This document shows, piece after piece, positions 36,301 through 47,812 of a DNA stretch of 64,000 bases. The notes under the pieces were generated by a model. That model made no database searches. It was not told the DNA's origin and was given only the letters and a program-made list of their open reading frames with translations. Each line of letters starts with the position of its first letter. Within the stretch, counting starts at the first letter, position 1. The translations under genes and the position numbers were made by a program. This DNA comes from Tigriopus japonicus (taxonomy: Eukaryota > Arthropoda > Copepoda > Harpacticoida > Harpacticidae): positions 4,616,781 to 4,680,780 of the forward strand of contig CM021323.1 in the NCBI GenBank assembly GCA_010645155.1, read 5' to 3'.

Positions 36301-37611
36301 TGACATTTTTTGCAGGATTCATTGATCTGCCTTTTCACCTGATCTTTGCGTTAGCTCCTCGGGCTAACGCCCTCGGGTCGCCAATAAAATGAAACTTCCT
36401 CCGCCGAATTTTGGCTATTACTTTCCTCCTTTGCAGGCGCATAAAAACTATTTCTCATCATAGCCCAATTTAACTTATTTTTTGTTGAAACACCATCATT
36501 TTTTTATTATTCGAATATATTTTCATGGCCGAGTTCTAAAGTACATCAACATTTGTTTAGTTTGTTCATCATTTCAAACCATGCAAAAATAAGAATGCGA
36601 ATTGCAGCAGTTTGTTCAGACGAAGTTGTTTGCTTATTCAGAGATTACGTAAACGATGTAGATATATTGTTTGTTTAACCAACACTAGATATGCAATTTT
36701 TTACAAAAGACAATGGCTTACGAAAGTATCAATCCATTGACGATAAAAGTAGGCTCTAAGAAAGAAGAACACGTCAAATTCAAATCGAATCGAATCATAT
36801 CGGTTTATTTTTCAGAAAAAAACACCTGGTTAGTGAAGTTGACTAAAATGACTCGGTGGTTAAAATCAAGTTGTTTTAAAGCATTTGTCATCAAATTGCT
36901 CAGCTAATGTGTATATTTTTCATAATTCAATTCTTCCAAAAGTACAAACTTTATTGAATTCCGAACATTTTTTTTGGGTTAAGGAAAGCAGGGAATGTCT
37001 TTACGTTGGCCTCAATTATGTCATGAATATTTAATAAAGATGTACATTCCTTGGACCTGTTTCAGAGTATTTGTTCAGAGAACGCCTAAATGTTCTGTTA
37101 TGAGTCCGGGACTAACAACTTTTGTGCATATAAAGCAAAAAAATGACCATTTAACCTTGTCCTTCGTCTGCGTTTAACTATTTTTTATTTTTAGTTCCAT
37201 CTAATGTGCCACAGAATTGTCTGATGCGACAATGCCGATTAATGATGGAATCATTATTCAATCTTTCAATCTTTCTTACGTATAGCTTTTTTCCTCATGG
37301 CATTTAACCGAAAAATGATAGACTCAGAAGGCTAATTGGCAGACCTAGGAAGGCAACCTATCCTGAAAATGAATGGTGATTGCATTGTTTCCATCACTAA
37401 TGCCAATTGCAATGAAGATTATTATTGAAATATATATGAAATATAATATATAATATATAAAATATGTAATATTTAATATTATATATATAATATATGAAAT
37501 ATAATATATATTTCTTTATTTTCTTGCTGATTTCCTTGTAACAACCCCCATTTTGATACGTTTGCGAAGAACTGTGTCATTGTCTTGACATAATCTTTCA
37601 CGCTAGAACGC
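33319..37611. other. Spacer between the tandem glucanase genes
   Basis: AT-rich with no supported gene. The phrase AAATCTAGTGGTTT recurs at about 34755, 34829 and 36211, a hint of a decayed repeat. 37430-37510 is an almost pure A/T tract of TATA-type repeats. Confidence 0.45.
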
Positions 37612-37618
37612 ATAAATA
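37612..37618 (+). promoter_or_regulatory. TATA-like box of second glucanase gene
   Basis: ATAAATA at 37612-37618, about 41 bases before the ATG at 37659; its spacing resembles that of the first gene. Confidence 0.45.
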
Positions 37619-37658
37619 GATTATTAAACGTGTTGATAACTCCCAGCCTTTCACAAAA

Positions 37659-40600
37659 ATGGGGATCATGAAGTTTGTTTTCATCGGGCTTTTGACTTTG
37701 GCTTCTTTGACACAAGCCAAAGATTGCGGAGATGGAAAGATCCGAGGAGTGAATTTGGGAGGCTGGCTTCTTTTGGAGCCTTGGATTTCACCCAAGTTGT
37801 TTGAGGAGGTCAATGTTGGCGAGAATCAGGATAAAATTGTGGATGAATACACTTATGCTCAATATGTCGATCCCGTCTTTGCTGCTGAACGGTTGGAAAG
37901 GTAAGGCACATTGGAGTAGTAAACTCCATGTAGTTGGTTATATGCGAGATTCAGGAACTTGACAGAAGTTTGAAAACATGAGAAAAATCTTTACCAGTTC
38001 AACTTCAAACCAGTAAAACCCATGGATGTGACGGTTTTCTCCAGTTCATTTGAAAAAGCCAAAAGAGCATCTTGCAATCCCCCTATCTCGAATCTACTCC
38101 TGTCTAAGATCCCAATCGTTCCCATCCATTTGGCTCAATGCCATCGTCTTCTTCGTGTACCTATAAAGGAAGACCACAGGAAAATCCTAACTACCGCTCA
38201 ATTTCAATTCAGGACCCATTCATGAAGATCTTCTCAAAGATAATGAATGAAAGATTGCGGATGTTTGCTTGGGCAGAGAAGCTTCTCCCCGCATTTCAGT
38301 TTGGCTTCCGACGCGGGAGGAGCAAAATTGGAGCAGCTGCCCTTTTAAAGGAGATCTTTACATCAAAGAAGCGCACATATGTGGCCTTCATTGATTTTTC
38401 AAAGGCATTCGATTTAAAGGACCGACAAAAACTGTCCGTGAAACTCAAGGACCTCGGGATCCCGGGATTTTGCCGGTTCGTTTCTGACATGCTCAGAATA
38501 TAAGGCTCTCTATTCGCAGTGGAAAAAGGAGATCAAACGAGTTTACTACCTCCAACGGAGTTCTTCAAGGAGACCCTATGAGCCCTTTTCTTTTTAACCT
38601 ATTTCTAAGTGATCTCCCTCAACATCTTAAGAGTGGCAAGGGAGCTCGGCTTGGCCCAACATTCATGCAATATATCATTTACGCAGACGACTTATGCCTT
38701 ACTGCTAATAGTCCAGAAGACCTCCAAGCGCTACATCATGACCTTGAGGGGTAATGCACCCAAAATAGTCTACAAGTGAACACATCGAAAGCCAGATACA
38801 TGAGGCCGCATGTTAACGCACCTAATTCAAAAGCGAGAGTATACCAAAATCAAGTCAGATTAACCGGCCTTGAGTATATACTTGTGACAACTCCTGTGTT
38901 TGAAACGCAGCAGCTGGGGAGAATATATACTCAACGAATGCTAATTCGACTTGATTTTGGTATACTCTCACTTTTGAATTAAGTGCTTTAACATGCGGCC
39001 TATGGTCTTTCACAAGGGTCACTTACCATCATGTTCCTTAGAATGCGGTGGCCAAAAGCTAGAGCGAGTAAATGAGTTCGTCTACCTTGGGATCAAATTC
39101 TCCTGTCAACTCTCGTTCTCTTCTCATGTAAACATGATGGTGACGAAAGCGCGTTCCAGGATTGGATTTTTCTTTCCTCGACTTGAACTGGGAAGAATGC
39201 CATTGTAGATGGTGCTCCTAGTGTTCCAATGCTTTGTCCTTCCAAAGTTCAAGTACGGCCTTCCAGTGTGGGTGAGTGGTTCTGTGTTGGGCTTTACTTG
39301 GGCAGCACTAAACGCAACCCTGACCAAATATTTAAAAAGTTACCTAGGGGTACCTTACGGCAGCAACAATGCGATCACTCATTTCATAACTGGAACTAAG
39401 CTATTGGATGAATGGTAAAAAGCCATCGTAACAAACCGCTTGAAACCAATGGGGGAGTTCGGTGAACTAGAAGTTGTCCATTTCACCTTTCTGAATCTCT
39501 TCCCTCCGGTTTTAGAAGCTGATCTGACACAGTCAATTCCAAGTTGGTTCTGGAGGAGTAGGGCAATATCGTCTCTACCCTGTAACCCCAAACACCGAAG
39601 TAGAATGTGTCGAGACATTTTAGATTCTGATCTCAAAAACTTGTGTTGTTATCCGTCATAATATTTATGTGCGTCAGACGCCTCTGTTATCTATGCCACT
39701 CTCATCTACCTACACCCCTACCATCAGCAACTTTATTTTTGTAACGAACTTGATGTGAATACATCGCACTAAACAAACATACATTTAGGGACACAATTGC
39801 ACAAAATCAGTGGGAATCAACGACAATTAGGTATGCAACAGCAAGAAGCACTGAAAACTGGAGTGGGAGGCTAATGATGAGAATTATGATTTTTAAGGTT
39901 AACTCAATTGCGTTCTTCTGCAAATGAGATCTGGCTTGTATTCAGTAGACGCCATATTTCAAATTTCAGCTCAATCGAATGTCGTAGTGAAAAGTTATGC
40001 CTTCTCAAAACTTATGTACTGATGAGAGCATAGAATGAATGAGTTCGCCCTTTTGTGGTAAAACAATTCCCAGAAAGGGGCTAGTTCATTCCTTCTCGAT
40101 AGGATTTGCACTGAACTTTGAGAGAGCCTATTTTTTTGACTTTGACGTTCGATTGAGCTGAAAATTGAATGAAATACGTATTCTTATCAACATAGGCAAG
40201 GTCTCGTTTGCAGAAGAACGTAATTTTTATCGGACATGCTTTTTATCGCTCCTGACAAATTAATGGACTTAACTCGTTTTTAAATAGCGCCATCTGTGAT
40301 AAACGTGAGGGGGGTCGCGCCCACAAACCGTGACCTCCAATGAATCTGTGATAACCTCCCTTCAGTGAACTTCTCTCTCTTCCAATCCTTCCCCTATCCA
40401 TATTCCTTCGGCCACGTCCTATTCAAGGCGTGAGCTGCTTGCCCTTAACTCATCTTCAACGTCTTTGTCCTCATCTTCCCAATCTTCCTTTCCCTTTCTC
40501 CCACAAACCCATATTGACTCATCTCTTCTAGGTCAGATTGAACTATTCGGTATCGCGAGGAATCATCGGTGGCGGCGGAAACAGCGGAGAGGAGGGAATC

Positions 40601-43600
40601 AACCGGTGTCGGCCCTTTTTCTCAACTGCCATGGACGGGCGAATATGCTGCGAGTGGCTGGAGTGGGACAGTGCCTCAACAAGATCCGAGGAGACGCCTT
40701 CACCTTCCTGTCCGAGACGTGGGTCACCGAGGAGAAACACGAGAGCTGCTTTGCTGGAAAGCAGAGCTTTGTGGTGCACGCCAGAAAGCCCGCTGGGCGT
40801 GGCAGGCCCAGCGGAGGGTTGGAGCTCTATATTACCAAACGCTTTGAGCCCACCCTACTCTCATCTTCTCCTCATCACATAGCCGTGGATGCCCAAGGCT
40901 TTACCATCATTGGCGTCTACTATCAGCCAACCACGGACTATGACGACCTCGTCTCGGACCTCACATCCATCCTCAAGAAGGTGAAGAATCCGGAGAAAGT
41001 CATCATTGGTGGTGATTTTAACATCCGTCCCGACTCGAGTGAATTCTCCGAACTCGCCAAGATTTTGAGTCAATGGAGAATCACTCTGCGCTCTGACCCG
41101 GGAGTCCCAACACACACTTACTCCCGGGGCACCTCCGTTCTTGACCACATCTTCATATCAGAAAATCTTCCATCTCCGGCCAGTTATGTTCATCAACTGG
41201 CCGTTTCTGATCACCTCCCCATTTCAGTCACCTTCAAAATGCCCAGAAACTTCCATCATCTGGGCGTGACTCGAAAGGGGAGGTCCGTGGTCAAGGTGCA
41301 GGAGTGCGCGGCTCAACTTGAGGCCCTGCAGTTATCCATCGACACCTAGAAGGACTACAATCCAACTGCAGTGGCCCAAGGCATTTCGCAAGCATTCCAA
41401 GAGTCCTCTTCAGTTCAGGCGAGGAGAAGAGGACCCAAGACCCCTTGGTTCAGCTCATACCATCGAGAATTGAGGGGTCAAATGCTCCAAAAATTGCGAA
41501 ATGCCAAGTCGAGACAAACGCCAGAGACTTGGGAGGAATATGCAATTTCAAGGATGGCATATCACAAGTCTCTGAGGAGCGCCGAGTCGGCCCACCAAAG
41601 ATTGGAAGTGGAGAACCTGCTCTCTTCATCGGCTTCGTCCAGGATGGCGGGATTGTACAAACGTGCCAAAAAACCCGCCGCCAACTCGGAAATTCCAGTG
41701 AGCAAATTCCTCCTCCACTGCCAAGAACTGTTTTCATCGTCATCCGAAACAGTGGTGGAGGAGGTCCAGGGCTGCTTGGAGGAACATCATCCCCTTTTGC
41801 AGCCCTTCACGGATTCCGAGATGGACAAAGCCTTCAAGAAGATGAAGAGCAAAGCCCCCTCTACATCAGGGGTTTCTCCCTTCCAACTCGCACTTCTCCG
41901 GACCCAAATCCAACCACTACTTCAAGAACTTTTCAGCCACGCCCTCCAAACATCTTTCTTCCCACCAGCCTGGATGGAGTCAGCCATCATCTTCATCCAT
42001 AAGAAGGGGCCCAAGGACATTCCAGACAACCATCGGACCATTGCCTTGGAAAACCCCTTCTTGAAGATGATGTCCACCCTGCTAGCTGCCCGCTTCTCCG
42101 GATTGGCCGAGGATTGGAATCTCCTTCCTGAGTTCCAATTCGGTTTCCGGAGAAGCCGCTCGACCACCTCGGCAGCCACTCTCCTCTACGAAATCGTGCA
42201 CGCAAACATCGGCACTAAGAGGAGAGTTTACGGATGCTTTGTCGATTTCTCCAAAGCATTCGACAGAGTGGATCGAACGCGGTTATTCCTCAAACTCCAA
42301 CTGTGGGGAATTCCGCGTTCCATATGCGTCCTGCTGGCCAACATCTATGCAGGACTCAAATGCTCCATTCGATCTGGTGAGGACCTATCCCCCTGTTACT
42401 TCACATCCATCAGCCTTCCACAGGGGGATCCACTATCGCCAATCCTTTTTAACCTTTACGTATCCGACCTGCCCGAAGCCCTTTCTCACCAAGGCCCCAT
42501 CATCAATCACAATAGAATAAAATATCTACAATATGCAGACGACCTGGTTCTCTTGGCTGATTCAGCCGTGGAATTGCAAAATGCCATCAATGCTCTCCAC
42601 GGTTATTGCCAAGAGAACGGCCTTCAAGTCAACACCATCAAGACAAAGGCCATGGTCTTCCATAAAGGTCGTCTGCCACCCACCGCCTTCCACATCAACA
42701 ATAGTCCGATTGAAATCGTCAAGTTTTTTAACTATGTCGGTTTCACACTCAACACTCAAGTCTCCTTTAGCAATCACCTCAAATCATCAATAACCAAGGC
42801 CAAGGCCAGGATCGGATACATCTGCAATAGACTGCCCATCAAGAACCTTCCTCTTCCAATAGTTCTACAACTCTTCCGGACCTACATCACCCCCATCTTC
42901 CTCTACGGCCTTCACCTTTGGCTTCCCAACTCCGCCCAATCCGCCCTCAAATCCGCCGATGCCACCTTCACCAAATTCCTCAAGCGATACCTCTGCGTGC
43001 CCCAATATGCCAACAATGCATGGACGCATTTCATATGCGAAACCGAGCCCCTCACCATCGGGCTGGCAAGGTTAGTGTCCAACAGTGTTAGGAACCTGAC
43101 CTTTCCGGAAGTGATGTCCGGACACATGCTGTCATTCCCGGTCAAGGACTTGACAACACCTTATTGTCCTTGGCCTGACATCCCTTCGGAATATTGGCGG
43201 TCACGCACCTTTGTCCGGCTCCCTGCCCAACTCCATCAACGACGGGAACTGACGAAGGACCTGTTCAATCTGACCCACCCTCTCTACTGCAATAACCAAG
43301 AGTTTCATCATCTACCACTACCCAACTGCATCTGTACTGTCTGTGCATCCCCCCTTCATTTCTTCCACGTGCACTGAATCGCTTCTAGTCAACTCACTGT
43401 GATATCATGATTTTACGGAACTATTTCTTTAACGTTTTCATCCATTGACCTGTCTCTTTTATCTTTTCATTGTTATATGTATGAATTTACATATAATACT
43501 TTTTTCCATACGAGTTGACATGACCAAAGGTCGCAATAAAGATTATTATTTTTAGTAGTAATTGAACTATTCCAAGTGGAAATCATGATTCCTCTTGTAA

Positions 43601-45737
43601 GCCTTCCAGTCCAGTGAAAATTAGTGGTTCTTGCCAACAGAGGTTCTTGAGTAATGAGTTGTTTTGGTATGTTTGTGGAGCTCCATAGGGCAATTGAAGT
43701 GTGGCGTTGTTGTGCCTTTTCATGGAGCGAGAGCGTCGACCTCTGCCACGGCTAGCTCGCATTGTGCATGCACTTGAAAAGAAACAAAATTCAGCATTTC
43801 TCAAGCAAATGTGCCAAACTTGTAACATAATTTCCTATTTGATGTAGCTAAACTATCATTATATTGCTAGAACAAGTCAATGCAACATATTTTGCACAAT
43901 TTCTTAAATTATGCCAAGTTTTGTTTCTTTGAAAGTGCATGCACAGTGCGAGTTGGTCGTCACACTTATCGACGCTCTCGCTCCATGAAAAGTCCCAACA
44001 AAGCCACACTTCAATTGCCCTATTGCAAATTTCTACGGTCCTTACGTAAATCACTCAACCTCTAAGTCTTTTTTCCCCTATGGTTAGGCATTTTGATGAA
44101 TGGTACACCAAAGAGGACATGGAAATCTTGGCCAATGCAGGCATTACTTATTTGAGGATTCCTGTGGGATATTGGATGTTTGATGTGGCTGATGATGAGC
44201 CGTTCCCACCCCCACCCGCTAGTGATGATGAGGGTCGCAGGTAAGAAAATGAAGACCATGAATTTTATTATGCGAACGTTTTTGGGTGTTATTGTCACTC
44301 GTTTTAGAGCCTTAATTGTCTTGTTTTATATCTATAACAAGTTACATAAGTATTTTTGCCCTCGTCCAGTGGAAGCGATCTCCCTTTGTTTCAAGAATGA
44401 GATAAACGTAAATAAGTGAAGAATCTCCATTACATTCTTTCTGGATTTTTTTATGTCCAGCGGAGTTTCACTTTTGTTAACATGTTGGGTTTGAGCTCTT
44501 TAGTCTTTACCTTTTTTATTTGTGCTTACATTTTCATTGTAATATATTTTCTTTGTAACTACATAAGGACCAGACTGTATTATTCTCAGTTGAATATTTT
44601 TTATTTTCAAAAGTGTCAAGTTTTGTAAATGATCCCAGTTTATTCTCGATCCTGTCATTCAGCCGTTGGAATTATGGGGTAGTGAGAAAAATCTTCAGAA
44701 AAACATTTTACCTCATTTTCTTACTAAAACTAGGATCTGCCCATTCAACCAACACTCAATCTTTACCCTACCCTTTTCCGAAGCTCACTTTTCACCAATT
44801 TTTTCCTCTCTCTTGCTCCTTGTAAAGGTTCTATTTAAAGCGTTTGGTTGGTTGGGCGCAAGATTTGGGCATGAGAATCATGATGGACCTCCATGGAGCC
44901 CCTGGGTCTCAAAACGGGTTTGACAATTCAGGTCGACGTGGAGAACCTCACTGGATTGAGGCTGATGGAAGCGATAACCACGAATACGTGGACAGAACTA
45001 TCGAGGTATTAAAAAAGGTAGCCCAACTCATGAAAGATTGGATGGATGAAGGTTTCCTCAAAGAAGAGACTCTGTACGGAATCGAGCTTTTGAATGAACC
45101 TTTCGGCACGGTTTATCCCCATATCTGGGTAGAATGCCGAGATACCTTCTACTATCAAGGTTACGATGCCATTCGAAGCATTTTTCCCGACCCCAAATTC
45201 TTCGTTTCCATTCAACAAGCCTTTGTTTCAAGTTCAGAATTCATCGGCTACATGCCTGAGCCTGAGTATCAGGGCGTTTCATTGGACATGCATGTTTACC
45301 ATGGGTTTGATGAATATTGGAACCAGGTCACGGAACAACCTAATGCCTTTGAGCTTCATCTTCAAGGCGCTTGTGATTATATCGAAGAAGTAACAAAACA
45401 AACATTGGACACATACTCAGGCGAGTGGAGTTTGGCCATCTCTGATTGCCAAAAGTATGTCAACGGAGGCTATGGCAATCCATATGTTCCTCCAAATGCC
45501 AAGCCTGCCACGTGTGAAGTGTACAACAGTAATTGGACGAGTTACACTCCTGAGTATAAAACTTTCCTGAAGGACTTTATGTTGGCCCAACTGGATAGCG
45601 CTGAAGCTGGAAAGGGTTTCTTTTTCTGGACCGCAAAGACCGAGGAAAACTGCGCACCAGAATGGGACATGATCTTTCTTATTCAGAATGGAATTGCTCC
45701 TGCAGACTTCTGCAACAGAGAAACTTATTGCAACTAA
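37659..45737 (+). CDS. Secreted exo-beta-1,3-glucanase-like enzyme, GH5 (second tandem copy)
   Basis: Exons 37659-37900, 44088-44240 and 44828-45737 give 434 residues. The signal peptide is MGIMKFVFIGLLTLASLTQA. Mature start KDCGDGKIRGVNLGGWLLLE mirrors the first copy. Catalytic residues are E222 in LLNEPFG and E331 in YSGEWSLA; the canonical LHGAPGSQNGFDNSGRRG motif is intact. Exon 2 is 153 bases with the same phases in both copies, proving tandem duplication. The intron before VMTESTM in copy 1 is missing here. Intron 1 is 6,187 bases and is filled by an RT pseudogene, a foldback element, a 3.3 kb retrotransposon and another inverted-repeat element, all outside the exons; the donor (AAAG|GTAAGG) and acceptor (TTAG|GCATTTTG) are intact. 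Substrate and role as for the first copy. Confidence 0.9.
38035..39665 (+). pseudogene. Decayed non-LTR reverse transcriptase
   Basis: Shifted frames give NPNYRSISIQDPFMKIFSK, FQFGFRRGRSKIGAAALLKE, FIDFSKAFD, VLQGDPMSPFLFNLFLSDLP, YADDLCLTANSPEDLQ, and the thumb GIKFSCQLSFSSHVNMMVTK, then YGLPVWVSG and GVPYGSNNAITHF. These parallel, part by part, the RT of the intact element at 40226 but are clearly diverged, so it is a related older family. Stops and frame changes occur near 38503, 38752 and 39206. The frame is further split by a 199-bp insertion (38803-39001). It lies in intron 1 of the second glucanase gene. Confidence 0.85.
38803..39001. mobile_element. 199-bp inverted-repeat MITE inside the RT pseudogene
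   Basis: Arms of about 60 bases, starting AGGCCGCATGTTAACGCACC on the left and mirrored on the right (ending TTAACATGCGGCCT). The flanks are ATG at 38800-38802 and ATG at 39002-39004, a 3-bp duplication. Removing the element rejoins the RT reading frame into MVFHKG, the sequence found at the same place in the intact relative at 40226, which confirms the exact ends. Confidence 0.85.
40226..43557 (+). mobile_element. Nearly intact non-LTR retrotransposon (3.3 kb)
   Basis: Ends are set by the interrupted foldback element: GTAATT at 40220-40225 and again at 43558-43563 is the target duplication. The element has a leader (40226-40464), an endonuclease plus reverse-transcriptase frame to 43377, and a 180-base 3' UTR with AATAAA at about 43535 and an AT-rich tail (GATTATTATTTTTAGTA) in place of a poly-A. 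It may be 5'-truncated, because no ATG precedes the endonuclease and no ORF1 is seen. Inserted in intron 1 of the second glucanase gene in sense orientation. APE-type; clade not decided. Confidence 0.85.
40369..43377 (+). pseudogene. Retrotransposon endonuclease-reverse transcriptase with one amber stop
   Basis: One frame runs from 40369 to the TGA at 43375-43377, broken only by a TAG at 41347. The APE endonuclease is at about 40600-41250: LNCHGRANML, FLSETWVTEE, IIGGDFNIRPDSSEF, SVLDHIFIS and the catalytic SDHLPIS. The RT follows: FQFGFRRSRSTTSAATLLYE, FVDFSKAFDRVDR, SLPQGDPLSPILFNLYVSDL and the catalytic YADDLVLLAD (42532). The thumb holds NYVGFTLNTQVSFSNHL. The C-terminus has a Cys/His cluster CICTVCASPLHFFHVH. 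Apart from the amber codon the whole region is open with strong codon bias, so the copy is young. Either the TAG is a recent mutation or the product is made by readthrough; no ATG is present before the endonuclease. Confidence 0.85.
43688..44020. mobile_element. Inverted-repeat element (333 bp) in glucanase intron 1
   Basis: Arms of about 130 bases: left GGGCAATTGAAGTGTGGCGT through CATGGAGCGAGAGCGTCGA and GTGCATGCACTT; right is the mirror ending CACACTTCAATTGCCC. TA lies on both sides (43686-43687 and 44021-44022), fitting a TA target duplication. Non-coding. Ends 68 bases before exon 2. Confidence 0.75.
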
Positions 45738-45751
45738 GCCTAAAAAGACTA

Positions 45752-45757
45752 AATAAA
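45752..45757 (+). promoter_or_regulatory. Polyadenylation signal of second glucanase gene
   Basis: AATAAA 14 bases after the stop codon; unusually close, but the only good signal before the LTR element that starts at 45801. Confidence 0.5.
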
Positions 45758-45800
45758 GGATACATTGAAAGCAAGGAAGAAACCCCCTTTTTTATGTGTT

Positions 45801-46452
45801 TGTTGTATTCCCTGTTCTGCTTCCACTCGTATGCTCGTGCTCGGTCTAGTCATATATATCCATGTATATATAATCCTCCATGTAAATGAATAAAGCATCT
45901 AGTCAGTCACCACCACTCCATGATCATACATGGCACAGTATGTTGGAATCGTCCACTCTAGCGGAAGAACCGGTTTTTCTCCCTCGCACGGGCGAATCTT
46001 GAAGGTCCGTGGTCGCAGCGTAGGTCTGTGGCGGCAGCGAAGGTCCGTTGATGCAGCAGGTGGACCGCAAGGAGCCGGAGGACCTGTGGTTGCGTGCGGA
46101 CGGCCCGTGATGCGAGTGGAAGGTTTGTGATGCGGCAGACGGTCCGTGGTGCGTGCGGACGGCCCCTGGAAACCCGTGGCTTGGGATGGGGAAACTCGCT
46201 CAACCCTGGATGGATGAAGTCTCCAGGTGTTGTCAAGGATCTTTGGAGTGTCGAATTATGTTATCCTAGTCAATTCAACTCTAGTCAATATGTAAATCAA
46301 TTCTAGTCATTTTTTAACAGTATGTACTTGTACATATATCAATTATGATTTTAACTTGTTCCCCGGGGAGGGGAAATGTTGTATTCCTTGTTCTGCTTCC
46401 ACTCGTATTCTCGTGCTCGGTCTAGTCATATACATCCATGTATATATAATAC
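45801..46452 (+). mobile_element. Miniature LTR retrotransposon (TRIM-like)
   Basis: The 5' LTR runs 45801-45930 (TGTTGTATTCCCTGTTCTGC ... AATAAA ... GATCATACA). The 3' LTR begins at 46377 with the same 75 bases (few mismatches) and is cut off at about 46452. A TGG-starting primer-binding-like sequence follows the 5' LTR at 45931, and a purine tract GGGGAGGGGAAA (46365-46376) sits right before the 3' LTR. The internal part is only 446 bases, has no gag or pol, and carries a GC-rich repeat tract. The element lies 63 bases after the stop of the second glucanase gene and may supply or disturb its 3' end. Confidence 0.75.
45990..46185. repeat. GC-rich degenerate minisatellite
   Basis: Variants of GGTCCGTGGTNGCAG and GTGCGTGCGGACGGCCCGTG repeat with a period near 18-24 bases. 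CpG-rich in an otherwise AT-rich neighbourhood; lies inside the TRIM-like element. Confidence 0.6.
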
Positions 46453-47812
46453 TTCGCCCACGAAGAACCAACGTGGGAATGTCCAGATCATAAAGCCGTG
46501 TAAAATGTTCCCTTATTTGTCTTGATATCCTTTGCATTAACATGTTTTTACTCTTGCAATCTCTGTATTTATTTGCGGGAAATTTAGCAATGCATCAAAG
46601 CTTTTAGATAGAGTTTAGTGTTTTTAGAAACGTAAGAGGTGAAGCTAGAATGTTTTTGTGTACTTACCTTTAAAAAATATTTACTCTTATGGTGACTTGC
46701 ACACTGGTTTGAGAGGAAATTTCCACAAAATTCAGAAAAATCCAAGCTGGGGAACCCCACGTGCTAATCATGCGAGCTACGAAATCCTGTTGTTTTCAAA
46801 ACTAATTAAAGTGAAAAATGTTACTTTCTTGAAGTAATTCCATTTTTTACTACTTTAACAACTGACATTTCTTTTAGATATTTTAATCAATTTCACATCC
46901 CACCTCCAAAAATCTGCAATCCAAATCCATTATTTTTGATACTACACACTTACTCACTTTAAAAAATGAACGGTTTGGAATAACTTATTTGTATTTTTTG
47001 AAACCATTCTTTTTTGAAAATTGAGGTTGAAGAAACATGTTGTCTGCGAACGTTATTTAAATGCAATGTTTTTATTAAGGACTCTAAATGTATTACTTTG
47101 GGGTCTCAAATTATTATTGATCTGAGTGATTTCAATACTCAAGTATTTTTGAGCTCGATTGTAGGCAAAGGATCGGTAGATTTCAAACAATTTAGGTAAT
47201 GAAACGGAATGTTATGATTTGATCACACAACCTCTCCAAGCTGCTACTTCGTCAAGCTGTCAGCCAATTTTTGGATGTTTAAGGTTTACATCAGATGAGA
47301 TGCAGTTGAGCCTCACTAAATAGCTCTGAGCTCCATGCATTGGAGAAGCCCATGGGTTGGGACGCGTGGGTCACACACGCGTCGGCCGTCAATGTTCTTA
47401 CTTGGCAACACTTCCTGGGACTTGTCTTTTCCAAGTCCGCATCTCTGAGAGAAAAACAACGTCCTGCAGCTTGCCTCTCCAGTACTGGTCAGCTGTCGCT
47501 GCTGCTCTGTGTACTAAAATTTCTATACTTTTCACTGCCCATACCTACTAACTTAGTAGTCCTCTCAAATCTTCTTATGCCAAAACTTTCCCCCTTTCCC
47601 CTACCCCTTTAATTTCCCTCTCTCGTCCATTTAGGTCCATTTCCCGCCCTTTTCCAGCACATTCCGTTCTCAAAAATTCCGTCCGCACAATGAGTTTCAA
47701 TCCTTCAAGGGCAGATATGCGGTAGTGTGGACAAAGCTTCAGACTTCTTCTGTCGACCAAAACAAGGAAGCTCGAGAGAAGGAACAGCCGACACCGTTAG
47801 TCCCATATCACC
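46453..47812. other. Spacer without recognised gene
   Basis: AT-rich to about 47330, then a GC-richer stretch (47340-47800) that could be the leader of the gene remnant at 47813. No open frame recognised. Confidence 0.4.

Larger units (their letters stand above)
39836..43640. mobile_element. Foldback element FB-1, copy 2, split by a retrotransposon
   Basis: The left part, 39836-40225, opens with CAAGAAGCACTGAAAACTGG and GAGTGGGAGGCT and includes the central TTCGCCCTTTTGTGGTAA palindrome. The remaining right arm continues at 43558-43640 (GTAATTGAACTATTCC ... CTTCCAGTCCAGTGAAAA ... GGTTCTTGCC), which is the reverse complement of the left arm of copy 3. The two parts are separated by the retrotransposon at 40226-43557. 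Confidence 0.85.
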
